51,711 bases of DNA from JALYRV01 sp035512575 (lineage in GTDB: Bacteria > Acidobacteriota > Vicinamibacteria > Vicinamibacterales > SCN-69-37): NCBI GenBank assembly GCA_035512575.1, contig DATKDT010000137.1, positions 1 to 51,711 on the forward strand, read 5' to 3'. The notes under the pieces are model-generated. The model was given only the letters and a program-made list of their open reading frames with translations, was not told the origin of the DNA and did no database searches. Made by a program: the position numbers and the translations under genes. Positions 1 to 8,439 of this stretch are shown in pieces; within the stretch, counting starts at the first letter, position 1, and the number at the start of each line of letters is the position of its first letter.

Positions 1-549
1 GGCTTCGACCGCGAGAAGCTCGCGCTGCTGATGGAGCTCAAGAACGTCACGCGCGGCCGGCTTCGCGACTATGCCGACGCCGTGAAAGGCGTGACCTACA
101 CGCCTGTCAAAGGCGGCACGTCGCATCCGATGTGGGCGCACCGCGCCGACTGCGCGTTTCCAAGCGCCACGCAGAACGAGCTGTCGGGTGAAGACGCCGC
201 GCATCTGGTGAGCAACGGCATCATGGCGGTCGCCGAAGGCGCGAACATGCCGTGCACGCTCGACGCGGTGCGCGTGTTCGTCGACGCGAAGGTGCTGTAT
301 GCGCCCGGCAAGGCGGCCAACGCCGGCGGCGTGGCGACGTCGGGGCTCGAAATGTCGCAGAACAGCGCGCGCCTCACGTGGACGCGCGAGGAAGTCGACG
401 CGCGGCTGCACGGCATCATGAAGGCCATCCACCGCGCCTGCCGCGACACCGCCGACGCCTACGGCGCGCCGGGCAACTACGTGCACGGCGCCAACATCGC
501 CGGCTTCCTCAAAGTTGCGGGGGCAATGCTCGATCAGGGGCTCGTCTAG
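1..549 (+). CDS. gdhA: NADP-type glutamate dehydrogenase, C-terminal part
   Basis: This is the last 182 codons of a hexameric glutamate dehydrogenase, which interconverts glutamate and 2-oxoglutarate plus ammonia. The reading frame is open from base 1, so the start lies outside the window. Family signatures are the segment ATQNELSGEDAAHL, the motif EGANMP, then PGKAANAGGVATSGLEMSQN and the C-terminal GANIAGFLKVAGAM. This matches the long NADP-dependent GdhA branch, unlike the shorter second glutamate dehydrogenase at 47.5 kb. It ends in TAG at 547-549 inside a small hairpin and is followed 31 nt later by the NfeD gene. Family assignment is secure; cofactor preference is inferred from the subfamily. 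Confidence 0.93.
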   Translation, partial: GFDREKLALLMELKNVTRGRLRDYADAVKGVTYTPVKGGTSHPMWAHRADCAFPSATQNELSGEDAAHLVSNGIMAVAEGANMPCTLDAVRVFVDAKVLYAPGKAANAGGVATSGLEMSQNSARLTWTREEVDARLHGIMKAIHRACRDTADAYGAPGNYVHGANIAGFLKVAGAMLDQGLV

Positions 550-569
550 GGTAAGGGGACTCTTACCCT
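548..569. terminator. 8-bp hairpin after gdhA
   Basis: An 8-bp perfect stem (AGGGTAAG at 548-555 pairs with CTTACCCT at 562-569) has a 6-nt loop. It begins in the gdhA stop codon region and is followed by only two T residues, so it is a weak intrinsic terminator candidate. It also abuts the -10 box of the next gene. Confidence 0.4.
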
Positions 570-575
570 TATGAT
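570..575 (+). promoter_or_regulatory. -10 box of nfeD gene (leaderless type)
   Basis: TATGAT lies 5 nt before the ATG at 581. No Shine-Dalgarno sequence fits, because transcription from this box would begin at or next to the start codon. No -35 element is evident. Confidence 0.35.
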
Positions 576-580
576 GGTGC

Positions 581-1969
581 ATGCCTGATCGACGCGTCCT
601 TCGGGGCGTGATGACGGCGGTGCTGCTGCTGGCAGCCGCCGCCGGCGTGCGCGGCGCGCGCGCCCAGACCCCCGCGGCCGCCGCGCCGGTGGTCTACGTC
701 ATCCACATCGACGGCATGATCGACCTCGGGCTCGCGCCGTTCCTGGCGCGTACCATTCGCGAAGCCTCCGCCGCCGGCGCCGCCGCCGTCGTCCTCGACA
801 TCAACACCTTCGGCGGCCGCGTCGACGCGGCCGTCCTGATGCGCGACGCGCTGCTCAACGCGCCGCTCCGCACCATTGCCTTCATCAATCAGCGCGCGAT
901 CTCGGCGGGCGCCCTCATCGCGCTCGCCTGCGACACCATCGTCATGATGCCTGGCGGCACCATTGGCGCGGCCATGCCGGTGCTCGGCGGGGGCGAGGGC
1001 GAAGCGCGCGCGACAGACGAGAAGACCGTGTCGTACGTGCGGAAGGAGTTCCGCGCGACGGCCGAAGCGCGCGGCCGGCCCCCCGTGCTGGCCGAGGCCA
1101 TGGTCGATGAGGACGTCGAGATTGCCGGCGTCATCGAAAAAGGGAAGCTGCTGACGATGACGACGTCGGAGGCGATGCAGCACAAGCTGGCCGAGCACAC
1201 GGCCTCGACGCTCGAGGCGGCGCTCGACGCCGCGGGCCTGCCCGGCGCCACGCTGCGGCCTGTCGACCAGACGTGGGCCGAGACGCTGGTGCGTTTCCTC
1301 ACGCATCCCGTGATCGGCTCGCTGCTGATGTCGATGGGCATCCTCGCCCTGTTCGTGGAAATCCGGACGCCGGGTTTCGGCGTGCCGGGCGCGCTTGGCC
1401 TTGCGATGCTGGGCCTGTTCTTCTGGGGGCACTGGATCGTGGCGCTCGCGGGCTGGGAGGAGCTGATGCTGGTCGGCATCGGCGTCGTGCTCATCCTGCT
1501 CGAAGTGTTCGTGCTGCCGGGGTTCACCGTCGCCGGCATTGCCGGCATCATCGCGCTCGTGGCCGGTCTCGCGCTTGCGCTGGTGGGCGCGGGCTCGACC
1601 ATCGTCCACATCATCAACGCGCTCGGCCGCGTGGCCATCTCCATCCTCATCGCGATCGGCGCCGCGTTCGCGCTCTTCGGCGCGCTGCCGCGCCTGCCCT
1701 TCGGCCGGAAGCTCGTGCTCAACACCGGAATGCCCGCCGCCGGCGGGTACGCGTCGGCGCCGGAATCGGATCGCCAGTGGCTGGGACGCGCCGGGACGGC
1801 GCTGTCGCCGCTGCGGCCGGCCGGCATTGCCATCATCGACGGCGCGCGCGTCGATGTCGTCTCGGACGGCGGCTTCATCGAAGCCGGCGCCCCCATCGAA
1901 GTCACGCGCGTCGACGGAAACCGGATTGTCGTCCGGCGTCTGTCCCCGCGCCAGGAGCCTGCAGTATGA
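581..1969 (+). CDS. NfeD-family membrane-bound serine protease
   Basis: A 462-residue protein with the long NfeD architecture: signal peptide (residues 1-29), ClpP-like serine protease domain (about 35-220), a block of transmembrane helices (about 240-370) and a C-terminal OB-fold domain (about 390-455). The probable catalytic Ser108 lies in AISAGALIALACD, and Lys148 in DEKTVSYVRKEF is the likely partner, as in the archaeal homologue PH1510. The family cleaves hydrophobic C termini of membrane proteins and pairs with stomatin/flotillin proteins. Here the stop overlaps the start of a flotillin gene (ATGA at 1966-1969), so the two are translationally coupled. The in vivo substrate is unknown. 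Confidence 0.9.
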   Translation: MPDRRVLRGVMTAVLLLAAAAGVRGARAQTPAAAAPVVYVIHIDGMIDLGLAPFLARTIREASAAGAAAVVLDINTFGGRVDAAVLMRDALLNAPLRTIAFINQRAISAGALIALACDTIVMMPGGTIGAAMPVLGGGEGEARATDEKTVSYVRKEFRATAEARGRPPVLAEAMVDEDVEIAGVIEKGKLLTMTTSEAMQHKLAEHTASTLEAALDAAGLPGATLRPVDQTWAETLVRFLTHPVIGSLLMSMGILALFVEIRTPGFGVPGALGLAMLGLFFWGHWIVALAGWEELMLVGIGVVLILLEVFVLPGFTVAGIAGIIALVAGLALALVGAGSTIVHIINALGRVAISILIAIGAAFALFGALPRLPFGRKLVLNTGMPAAGGYASAPESDRQWLGRAGTALSPLRPAGIAIIDGARVDVVSDGGFIEAGAPIEVTRVDGNRIVVRRLSPRQEPAV

Positions 1970-2940
1970 ATCTCGACCCTACGTCAATCGGCGCCATCGG
2001 CCTGCTCATTCCCGCGATCGTCCTGCTCGTGGTGGTCCTGTACATCGTGCCGCTGCCGCTATGGATTGCCGCGTGGTCGTCGGGCGCGTACGTCGGGCTG
2101 CTGACGCTCGTCGGCATGCGGCTGCGCCGCGTGCCGCCCGGCACCGTGGTCACGGCGCGCATCAGCGCGGTGAAAGCCGGCCTGCAGATCTCCATCGACG
2201 ATCTCGAGGCGCATTACCTGGCCGGCGGCAACGTCGTGCGCGTGGTCAACGCGCTGATCTCGGCCGACAAGGCGAACATCGAGATGCCGTTCAAGCGCGC
2301 CGCGGCCATCGACCTCGCGGGCCGCGACGTGCTCGAGGCCGTGAAGATGTCGGTCATCCCGAAGGTCATCGAGACCGCGAGGATCGCCGCCGTCGCGAAG
2401 GACGGCATCCAGCTGATTGCCGTCTCGCGCGTCACGGTCAGGACGAACATCGATCGCCTGGTGGGCGGCGCGGGCGAAGAGACGATCATCGCGCGCGTCG
2501 GCGAGGGCATGGTCAGCACCATCGGCTCGGCCGCCACGCACAAGGACGTGCTCGAGAATCCGGATCACATCTCGAAGAACATCCTCAGCCGCGGGCTCGA
2601 CGCCGGCACCGCCTACGAGATTCTGTCGATCGACATCGCCGACGTCGACGTCGGCGAGAACATCGGCGCGAAGCTGCAGATCGATCAGGCCAACGCGGAC
2701 AAGCAGATCGCGCAGGCCAAGGCCGAAGAACGGCGCGCGATGGCCGTCGCGCTCGAGCAGGAAATGCGCGCGCGCGTCGTCGAGGCCGAAGCTGAAGTGC
2801 CGCGCGCCATGGCCGAGGCGTTCCGCCAGGGCAACCTCGGCATCATGGACTACTACAAGATGAAGAACATCCAGGCCGACTCGACGATGCGCGAGTCGAT
2901 TGCCGAGGGCGGCGACGAGCCGCCGCCGACGCGCAAGTAG
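1966..2940 (+). CDS. floA: Flotillin-like SPFH protein (FloA family)
   Basis: A 324-residue protein with an N-terminal hydrophobic hairpin (about residues 10-50) that anchors it to the inner leaflet, an SPFH/PHB domain (about 55-200) and a C-terminal coiled-coil rich in Glu, Ala and Gln (about 215-300). Length and order match bacterial FloA (YqfA), a scaffold of functional membrane microdomains. The segment LENPDHISKNILSRGLDAGT and the ending IMDYYKMKNIQADSTMR are typical of the family. The start overlaps the upstream NfeD stop by 4 nt, the usual nfeD-floA operon arrangement. Confidence 0.93.
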   Translation: MNLDPTSIGAIGLLIPAIVLLVVVLYIVPLPLWIAAWSSGAYVGLLTLVGMRLRRVPPGTVVTARISAVKAGLQISIDDLEAHYLAGGNVVRVVNALISADKANIEMPFKRAAAIDLAGRDVLEAVKMSVIPKVIETARIAAVAKDGIQLIAVSRVTVRTNIDRLVGGAGEETIIARVGEGMVSTIGSAATHKDVLENPDHISKNILSRGLDAGTAYEILSIDIADVDVGENIGAKLQIDQANADKQIAQAKAEERRAMAVALEQEMRARVVEAEAEVPRAMAEAFRQGNLGIMDYYKMKNIQADSTMRESIAEGGDEPPPTRK

Positions 2941-2945
2941 CGGCG

Positions 2946-3419
2946 ATGTCGATCGAGCTCATTCTCGCGATTATCTTCTTCGGCCTGCTGCCGCTCATCG
3001 AGCGGCTGATCCGTGCCGCGCGCGAGCGGGAAGGCGGCACGGCGCGTCCGGCGCCGCCGCCCTGGGAGCCGGCGGGGGAAGAGTGGGAGCCGGCGGAGGA
3101 GGAGGAGGACGAGCCGTACGTGCTCGAGCCGCCGCCGATGCCGATGCCGGCGCCGCGCATGCCGGCGCCGCGTGTCGAGAAGCCGCGCGTGCCGGCCCTC
3201 AAGCCCGCCCCGGTCACGCCGCGGATGGCGCCTTCGCGCGCGCCGTCGCGCGTGACCGCGCACGATCGGCGCACCGACGATGCGTTCAAGGGAGCGCGGC
3301 GTCGCCGGGGACGGCGCGACATCGCCGCCGCGCTGCACAGCGACGCGGGCCTGCGCCGCGCCGTTGTCCTGATGACGATTCTCGGTCCCTGCCGCGCGCT
3401 CAGCCCCTACGACCGCTGA
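2946..3419 (+). CDS. Small membrane-anchored Pro-rich protein after floA
   Basis: This 157-residue protein is not assigned to a known family. It starts 5 nt after the floA stop and so belongs to the same transcript. Residues 3-22 form one hydrophobic helix. A charged stretch, a Glu-rich patch (EEEEDEPYV around residues 53-62), a Pro/Met/Ala-rich spacer (about 65-105) and a basic region (about 100-130) follow. The C-terminal 30 residues (IAAALHSDAGLRRAVVLMTI) look ordered and could be a docking segment. The composition suggests a single-pass cytoplasmic tether for the flotillin scaffold; this is inference from position only. Confidence 0.7.
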   Translation: MSIELILAIIFFGLLPLIERLIRAAREREGGTARPAPPPWEPAGEEWEPAEEEEDEPYVLEPPPMPMPAPRMPAPRVEKPRVPALKPAPVTPRMAPSRAPSRVTAHDRRTDDAFKGARRRRGRRDIAAALHSDAGLRRAVVLMTILGPCRALSPYDR

Positions 3420-3450
3420 CCGACATGACCCAGCCCGCGCGCGCAGCCGC

Positions 3451-3456
3451 TACAAT
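3451..3456 (+). promoter_or_regulatory. -10 box, leaderless type, before SGNH gene
   Basis: TACAAT ends 7 nt before the GTG start at 3464, so the transcript would begin at or next to the start codon. There is no Shine-Dalgarno sequence in the gap. A TGACCC at 3426-3431 is a poor -35 candidate. Confidence 0.55.
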
Positions 3457-3463
3457 CTGACCC

Positions 3464-4498
3464 GTGAGACGGTGGGGACAGATCGCGGCGGTGGCCGCGG
3501 GGATTGCCGCCGTGCCGCTGCTGTGGCGGCCGGTGTTCGAGGCGTGGGCGCCCGAGACGGCACGCGCCACGCCCAGCTACCTTCCGGCGCTCGAACCCGC
3601 GCGGGCGCGCGAGCCGTTCGATCCGGTGCCACTCGAGGAGCTACGCGCGGTGAACCCGCCCATCGTCGTCATCGGCGACTCGATGGCCGGCCGCATTAAC
3701 AGGCGGCGCCTCGAAGAGCTGGCGGACGGCGCGGTCTGGCCCATCCTGCGCAACGCCACCGGCTCGGCGCACTGGTTCCTCATCTTCAAGAACTACGTCG
3801 TCGCGAGCGGCAGCCGGCCCAAAGCGGTCGTCGTCTTCTTCCGCGAAACGAACATGACCGACCCGATGTTTCGCGTGGACGGCGTGTATCGCGCCAGCGC
3901 GGATCCGCTGTCGCACGATTTCGAGCCGGAGCTGAATGCGGCCCTCGCGTCGCGCACGCAGGGCGCGTGGTTCCGCGTGCACAGCGCCGTCGACCGCATC
4001 TATGGCGTGGAGCAGACGCGGCGCTGGCTCGAGCCCGAGCTGGCCGCATATCCGGCGCGAGTCGTGGCCGGTCCGGGGGCCGCCGGCTCCTTGCTCGAAC
4101 AACTCAATACGGAATTCGCGCTCGACCGGCTGCGTCCGGGGCTGGCCGCCGACATGGATCCGGCCGCGCGCGACGCGCCCGATTTCCATCGTGACGTGCA
4201 TCGATCGGTGCTGCCCGCGTTCGTGTCGCTCGCGCGCCAGCACGACATCACGCTGATTTTCGTGCGCGTCCTTCGCCGGCCCGAGAACGGCCGCGCCCCC
4301 GCCGAATCGCGCGCGATGCAGGACTACGTTCGCGACCTCGGGGCGTATCTGGAGGCCAACAGCGCCGTCTTCCGAGACGACCGCCACTATCCGGGCATGG
4401 CGGCGCTGCCGTATGACGATGGGGACCATATTGCGAGGGAGGCAATGGTGCCCTATACCGAACTGTTCTACGAGCAGATGGCGGCGCACCTCCGTTGA
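3464..4498 (+). CDS. SGNH-hydrolase-like protein, partner of MBOAT acyltransferase
   Basis: A 344-residue protein with an N-terminal membrane anchor (residues 6-22) and an extracytoplasmic SGNH-like domain. The block I motif is VVIGDSMAGR with candidate nucleophile Ser73. A DxxH near the C terminus (YDDGDHIAREAM) supplies the Asp and His. The start is the GTG at 3464, supported by the -10 box just upstream. The gene overlaps the following MBOAT gene by 4 nt (TTGA). Such pairs act like AlgI with AlgJ/AlgX: the MBOAT protein exports an acyl group and the SGNH protein transfers it to a surface polymer. The acceptor cannot be read from the sequence. Confidence 0.75.
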   Translation: MRRWGQIAAVAAGIAAVPLLWRPVFEAWAPETARATPSYLPALEPARAREPFDPVPLEELRAVNPPIVVIGDSMAGRINRRRLEELADGAVWPILRNATGSAHWFLIFKNYVVASGSRPKAVVVFFRETNMTDPMFRVDGVYRASADPLSHDFEPELNAALASRTQGAWFRVHSAVDRIYGVEQTRRWLEPELAAYPARVVAGPGAAGSLLEQLNTEFALDRLRPGLAADMDPAARDAPDFHRDVHRSVLPAFVSLARQHDITLIFVRVLRRPENGRAPAESRAMQDYVRDLGAYLEANSAVFRDDRHYPGMAALPYDDGDHIAREAMVPYTELFYEQMAAHLR

Positions 4499-5928
4499 TT
4501 TTCCACAGCTTCGACTTCGTCGTCTTCTTCCTGGTGGCGTGCGGCGTGTACTGGACGCTGCCGCACCGGTGGCAGAACGTCTTTCTGATTGCGGCCGGGG
4601 CCGTGTTCTACGGATACGTCCATCCGTGGTTTCTCGGGCTGCTGTGGTTTTCGGCGACGCTCGATTACACCGCCGCGAGGCTGATTGAGGCGCGGCCGCG
4701 GCACAAGCGGCTGTTCCTCGTGATGAGCCTGGCCGGCAACCTGGGCCTGCTCGGGTTCTTCAAGTACTTCAACTTCTTCGTCGACAACGTCGGCGCGGCG
4801 CTGGAGGTGTTCGGGCTGTCGTTTCCGCGGCCGGCGCTGCAGGTCATCCTGCCGGTCGGCATTTCGTTCTACACCTTCCAGTCGCTGAGCTACACGATCG
4901 ACGTCTATCGCAGGAAGATTCCGGCGCGGCGCAGTTACACGAACGTGCTGGCGTTCGTGACCTTCTTTCCGCCGCTGGTGGCCGGGCCGATCGAGCGCGC
5001 GTCGCATCTGCTGCCGCAGATGGAGCAGCCCCGGCGGTTCGAGGCCGCGCTGGCGCGCGACGCGATCTTTCTGATTCTGTGGGGCTACTTCAAGAAGCTG
5101 GTCATTGCCGACAACGTCGGCGTGATTGCGAACAAGGTGTTCGCCATCCGCGAGCCCGGCTTCGAGATGCTGTGGGCCGGCGTCTTCGCGTTTGCGATTC
5201 AGATCTACGCCGACTTCTCGGCCTACAGCGACATCGCGCGCGGCGTGGGGCGGTGGTTCGGCTTCTCGCTGATCCGCAACTTCGATCATCCGTACCTGGC
5301 GCGCGGGCCGGCCGACTTCTGGCATCGATGGCATATCTCGCTCTCGAGCTGGTTCCGCGACTACGTCTACATTCCGCTCGGCGGCAGCCGCGGCGGCTCC
5401 GGGCGGCGGACGATCAATCTGATCCTGACGTTCCTGCTGTCGGGCCTGTGGCACGGCGCGAGCTGGAACTACGTGCTGTGGGGGCTCTACCACGGCGTGC
5501 TGGTGGCGCTGGCGCGCGCGATCGATCCGATCACGCCCCGAACGCCCGCGCGCTTCAACGTGGCGATTGCGCCGTTTCAGATCGCGGGCACGTTCGTGCT
5601 CGTGCTGTTCGGCTGGCTGCTGTTCCGCGAGACCGACTCGGCGTATCTCTGGCACTACCTCACGCTGTCGCCGTTCGGCAGCACGGCGGAACAGCGCCTG
5701 ATGGGCGCGTATCTGTTCGCGCTGACGGCCATCTATACCGTGCCGCTCGTGATCCACATGTGGTGGGATGCGTGGTTCCTGCCGCGATGGGAAGTCGGCA
5801 GGGAAGCGCTGCGCCCGAAGAGCGCGCGCCGGCTCGCGGTCGAGACGCTGGCCGGCGGCGTGCTGTTTGCGCTGCTGCTCGTCTTCCGAAGCCAGACGAG
5901 CATGGATTTCATCTACTTTCGCTTTTAG
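4495..5928 (+). CDS. MBOAT-family O-acyltransferase (AlgI/DltB-like)
   Basis: A 477-residue polytopic membrane protein of the membrane-bound O-acyltransferase family. The start is a TTG overlapping the stop of the SGNH gene (TTGA at 4495-4498). Family signatures include the DFWHRWHISLSSWFRDYVYI segment (about residues 276-295) and the catalytic-histidine motif SGLWHGASWNYVLWGLYHG (about 317-335). The family moves acyl groups, usually acetyl, across the membrane onto alginate, teichoic acids or other surface glycans. With the coupled SGNH partner it forms a two-gene surface O-acylation unit; the polymer is unknown. Confidence 0.92.
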   Translation: MIFHSFDFVVFFLVACGVYWTLPHRWQNVFLIAAGAVFYGYVHPWFLGLLWFSATLDYTAARLIEARPRHKRLFLVMSLAGNLGLLGFFKYFNFFVDNVGAALEVFGLSFPRPALQVILPVGISFYTFQSLSYTIDVYRRKIPARRSYTNVLAFVTFFPPLVAGPIERASHLLPQMEQPRRFEAALARDAIFLILWGYFKKLVIADNVGVIANKVFAIREPGFEMLWAGVFAFAIQIYADFSAYSDIARGVGRWFGFSLIRNFDHPYLARGPADFWHRWHISLSSWFRDYVYIPLGGSRGGSGRRTINLILTFLLSGLWHGASWNYVLWGLYHGVLVALARAIDPITPRTPARFNVAIAPFQIAGTFVLVLFGWLLFRETDSAYLWHYLTLSPFGSTAEQRLMGAYLFALTAIYTVPLVIHMWWDAWFLPRWEVGREALRPKSARRLAVETLAGGVLFALLLVFRSQTSMDFIYFRF

Positions 5929-5948
5929 GCGTAGCCATTCGCGGTGGA

Positions 5949-5962
5949 TTGTAAATTGTAAA
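5949..5962 (+). repeat. Two heptads TTGTAAA before transporter start
   Basis: Two exact copies of TTGTAAA at 5949-5955 and 5956-5962; the second runs into the ATG at 5962. On its own this is minimal, but the 7-nt period matches ten larger arrays in the window. Confidence 0.4.
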
Positions 5963-7344
5963 TGGCGATGAAAAGAGCACTCCCCCACCCGCTCGCGCTG
6001 CTCGCGATCTGCATCCTGATCGCCGGCGCGCTGACGCATCTCGTGCCGGCCGGGCAGTACGAGCGCCGCCAGGACGCGGCAACCGGCCGCGAGATGGTCG
6101 TGCCCGGCACCTACGCGCAGGCGGCGCCCAATCCGCTCGGGCCGCTTGCCATCGCGCTCTCGGTGCCGAAGGGCATCATCGACGCCGCCGAAGTGCTCGC
6201 CGTCGTCTTTCTCGTCGGTGGCGCGTTCGTCGTCATCGAGCGCACGGGCGTGCTGCATGCCGCGCTGGCGTGGCTGGTGGGCCGGCTGCGGCGGCGCGAA
6301 GCGCTTGCGATCCCCATCGTCTGCCTCGCGTTCGCGGCGGGCGGCGCGCTCGAGAACATGCAGGAAGAGATTATTGGCCTCGCGCCCGTGCTCGTCCTGC
6401 TTGCCACACGGCTTGGCTTCAACGCCGTCACTGCCGTGGCGATGAGTTTGGGCGCCGCGGCCGTCGGCGCCGCCTTCAGTCCCATCAACCCGTTCCAGGT
6501 CGGCATCGCCCAGCAGGCCGCCGGCGTCCCGCTCTTCTCGGGCGCCGCGTTCCGCACGACTGTCCTGTTTGCCGCGCTCGCCCTCTGGATCGCCGGCACG
6601 ATGCGCTACGCACGCCTGACATCCGACCCGGTTAGAAATTCCCGGTTGGTCGAGGACGCGCCAGACCAACCGGGAATTTCTAACCGGGTCGAGTCTCGCC
6701 CGCCCCGGCTCGCCACCGCCCTGATCCTCGCGCTCGTCGTGCTCGGCTTCGCCGCGTTCATCCTCGGACTCACGCGCTGGGGATGGGGCTTCAACGAGCT
6801 GTCGGCCGTCTTCCTCGTCGTCGGCATCCTCGCCGGCCTGATCGGACGGCTCGGCGTCAACGGCACGGCCGACGCCTACGTGCAGGGCTTCCGCGACATG
6901 GCGTATGCCGCCATGCTGATTGGCTTCGCGCGCGCGATCTTCGTGGTGCTCGACGAGGGGCAGATCATCGACACGATCGTCCACGGCCTGTTCACGCCGC
7001 TCGAGGGCCTGCCGCGCCCCGTCGCCGCGCTCGGCATGATGGCCGGCCAGGCCGCCGTGCACGTGCCGGTGCCGAGCGTGAGCGGCCAGGCGGTGCTCAC
7101 GCTGCCGATCCTGGCGCCGCTGTCGGATCTGCTCGGCATCAGCCGGCAGGTGGCGGTGCTCGCGTATCAGTACGGCGCGGGGTTGTGCGAGATTCTGACG
7201 CCGACCAACGGCGCGCTGATGGCGGTGCTGGCGGCGGCGGGTGTGCGGTACGAAGACTGGATGAAGTTCGCCGTCAGCATGTGGGCCATGCTGACGGCGC
7301 TCGGCGCGGTTGCGATTCTTACGGCAATGGCGACTGGTCTCTGA
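5962..7344 (+). CDS. YfcC/ArcD-type inner-membrane transporter
   Basis: A 460-residue protein with about 12 hydrophobic segments, similar to the YfcC family (C4-dicarboxylate or basic amino acid antiporter superfamily). It begins with a hydrophobic helix and the family-like HLVPAGQYER. It contains two internally similar halves, each with a re-entrant motif: ENMQEEIIGLAPVL and FSPINPFQVGIAQ in the first, and HVPVPSVSGQAV with ILTPTNGALMAVL in the second. The cytoplasmic linker between halves (residues about 222-243) is encoded by a perfect palindrome and is probably an insertion. The substrate is unknown. It overlaps the convergent gene at 7319 by 26 nt. Confidence 0.82.
   Translation: MAMKRALPHPLALLAICILIAGALTHLVPAGQYERRQDAATGREMVVPGTYAQAAPNPLGPLAIALSVPKGIIDAAEVLAVVFLVGGAFVVIERTGVLHAALAWLVGRLRRREALAIPIVCLAFAAGGALENMQEEIIGLAPVLVLLATRLGFNAVTAVAMSLGAAAVGAAFSPINPFQVGIAQQAAGVPLFSGAAFRTTVLFAALALWIAGTMRYARLTSDPVRNSRLVEDAPDQPGISNRVESRPPRLATALILALVVLGFAAFILGLTRWGWGFNELSAVFLVVGILAGLIGRLGVNGTADAYVQGFRDMAYAAMLIGFARAIFVVLDEGQIIDTIVHGLFTPLEGLPRPVAALGMMAGQAAVHVPVPSVSGQAVLTLPILAPLSDLLGISRQVAVLAYQYGAGLCEILTPTNGALMAVLAAAGVRYEDWMKFAVSMWAMLTALGAVAILTAMATGL
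6624..6691. repeat. Perfect 28-bp palindrome inserted in frame in transporter gene
   Basis: Arms of 28 bp (6624-6651 and 6664-6691) are perfect reverse complements around a 12-nt loop. Core word: GTTAGAAATTCCCGG and its complement. The element is in frame and adds roughly 22 residues (222-243 of the transporter) to the hydrophilic linker between the two membrane halves. The A/T-rich core AGAAATT contrasts with the GC-rich surroundings. No second copy was seen in this window. Confidence 0.9.
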
Positions 7345-7756
7345 CCACCGGCGCGCGCGGGCCGTCGCCCATCAGCCGCGCGGTTTCGCTGTTGAGCAGC
7401 GCCCACAACGCGTAGACGCCGACGGCGGTGCCGAACGGGAAGTGGAAGATCATCAGCGCCGCGATCACGATGCCCGCCAGGCGCGCCCACTCGCGGTGCC
7501 GCATCAGGCCGATGCCGACGACGATCGGCGGGATCGAGAGGCAGAGCAGGAACAGCACCAGCGCCGTGCCGGTGATGCCGATGATGGGCAGCGCCATGCT
7601 GGCGTCTGGATCGCCCGACATGCCGGCCGCGAAGCCGGCAATCGAGAACGCGAACACGAAGAACATCGCGCCCAGCAGATTCAGCGCGCCCATGATGATG
7701 AAGAGCGCGGCGACCACCTTCACGTGCGTCTGCATCCGTTCGTATGTCTCGGGCAT
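7319..7756 (-). CDS. Small four-helix membrane protein, function unknown
   Basis: A 145-residue protein with about four transmembrane helices (roughly residues 12-35, 48-75, 80-100 and 102-120) and a short polar tail. No family was recognised with confidence. The ATG at 7756 is preferred over the GTG three bases upstream because the ribosome binding site AGGAGA (7761-7766) is too close to the GTG. It lies 15 nt downstream of the RRM gene and is probably cotranscribed with it. Its 3' end overlaps the convergent transporter gene by 26 nt. Confidence 0.75.
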   Translation of the reverse strand: MPETYERMQTHVKVVAALFIIMGALNLLGAMFFVFAFSIAGFAAGMSGDPDASMALPIIGITGTALVLFLLCLSIPPIVVGIGLMRHREWARLAGIVIAALMIFHFPFGTAVGVYALWALLNSETARLMGDGPRAPVVRDQSPLP

Positions 7757-7770
7757 CACTTCTCCTGTGC

Positions 7771-8406
7771 CTACTCTTCGTCCTTGTCGTCGGGCAAGTC
7801 CGGAACCGGGTCGTCGTCGCTCTTCGCGAATGGATTCGCGAGATCGGCGTCGTCCGGCTTCCGCCAGTCCTCGTCCGGATCGTAGAGCGCGTCGACGCGG
7901 CCGCTGAAGCGCTCCTTGATCGGGCCTTTCGGGCCGCGCTCGCCGTATTCCTGCTTGCGCGCGCCGGGGCCGGTGGCCTTCTTCTTGGGCGGGCCGAACC
8001 GCGCCTCGCGCGGGATGTCGGGGCCGCCGGGCCGTCCGGTGCCGAAGCCGCCGGAGGGTCGCGGGGGACCGCCGTAGCCGCCCGGACCACCGCCGGGACG
8101 TCCGCCGCCGAAGCCGCCGCCTCCGCCGCCCGGGCGATAGCCGCCGGGGGCGCGTTCTTCGCGCGGCCGGGCTTCGCTCACCGCGAGCGAGCGGCCCATG
8201 AACGGCTGCTGGTTGAAGCGGCGCACCGCTTCCTCGGCCAGCTCGCGCTCGATGTATTCCACGAACGCGAAGCCCCGAGGGCGCCCGGTTTCCCTGTCGA
8301 CCGGGATGACGACCTGCGAGGGATCGCCGACGGCTGCGAAATGCGCCCGAAGATCCGCTTCGGTCGCGCCGTACGGCATGTTACCGACGAACAAACGAAC
8401 TGCCAC
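7771..8406 (-). CDS. RRM-domain RNA-binding protein with Gly-rich tail
   Basis: A 211-residue protein with a single N-terminal RNA recognition motif (residues 1-80): RNP2 is LFVGNMP and RNP1 is RGFAFVEY, both with the aromatic residues that stack on RNA. A Gly/Arg/Pro-rich segment (about 85-135) follows, then a charged tail containing the phosphate-binding-like KKATGPG and an acidic C terminus. Short RRM proteins of this type in bacteria are often cold-induced RNA chaperones. The start is GTG at 8406 with GAGGA 6 nt upstream. The 5' region (8407-8661) has no gene and contains a GC hairpin. Confidence 0.88.
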   Translation of the reverse strand: MAVRLFVGNMPYGATEADLRAHFAAVGDPSQVVIPVDRETGRPRGFAFVEYIERELAEEAVRRFNQQPFMGRSLAVSEARPREERAPGGYRPGGGGGGFGGGRPGGGPGGYGGPPRPSGGFGTGRPGGPDIPREARFGPPKKKATGPGARKQEYGERGPKGPIKERFSGRVDALYDPDEDWRKPDDADLANPFAKSDDDPVPDLPDDKDEE

Positions 8407-8439
8407 TGACTGTCCTCACGTGTTGACCCGCCGGTTTAT

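Noticed and set aside
4468..7062. 864-codon minus-strand open frame opposite the MBOAT and transporter genes
   Set aside because: Composition is Arg/His/Gln/Glu-rich without domains, and it is antisense to two clear membrane protein genes. It is a typical GC-rich shadow frame.
5962..7344. Pseudogene caused by the palindrome insertion
   Set aside because: The insertion is in frame, no stop or frameshift appears, and all downstream transporter motifs are intact.
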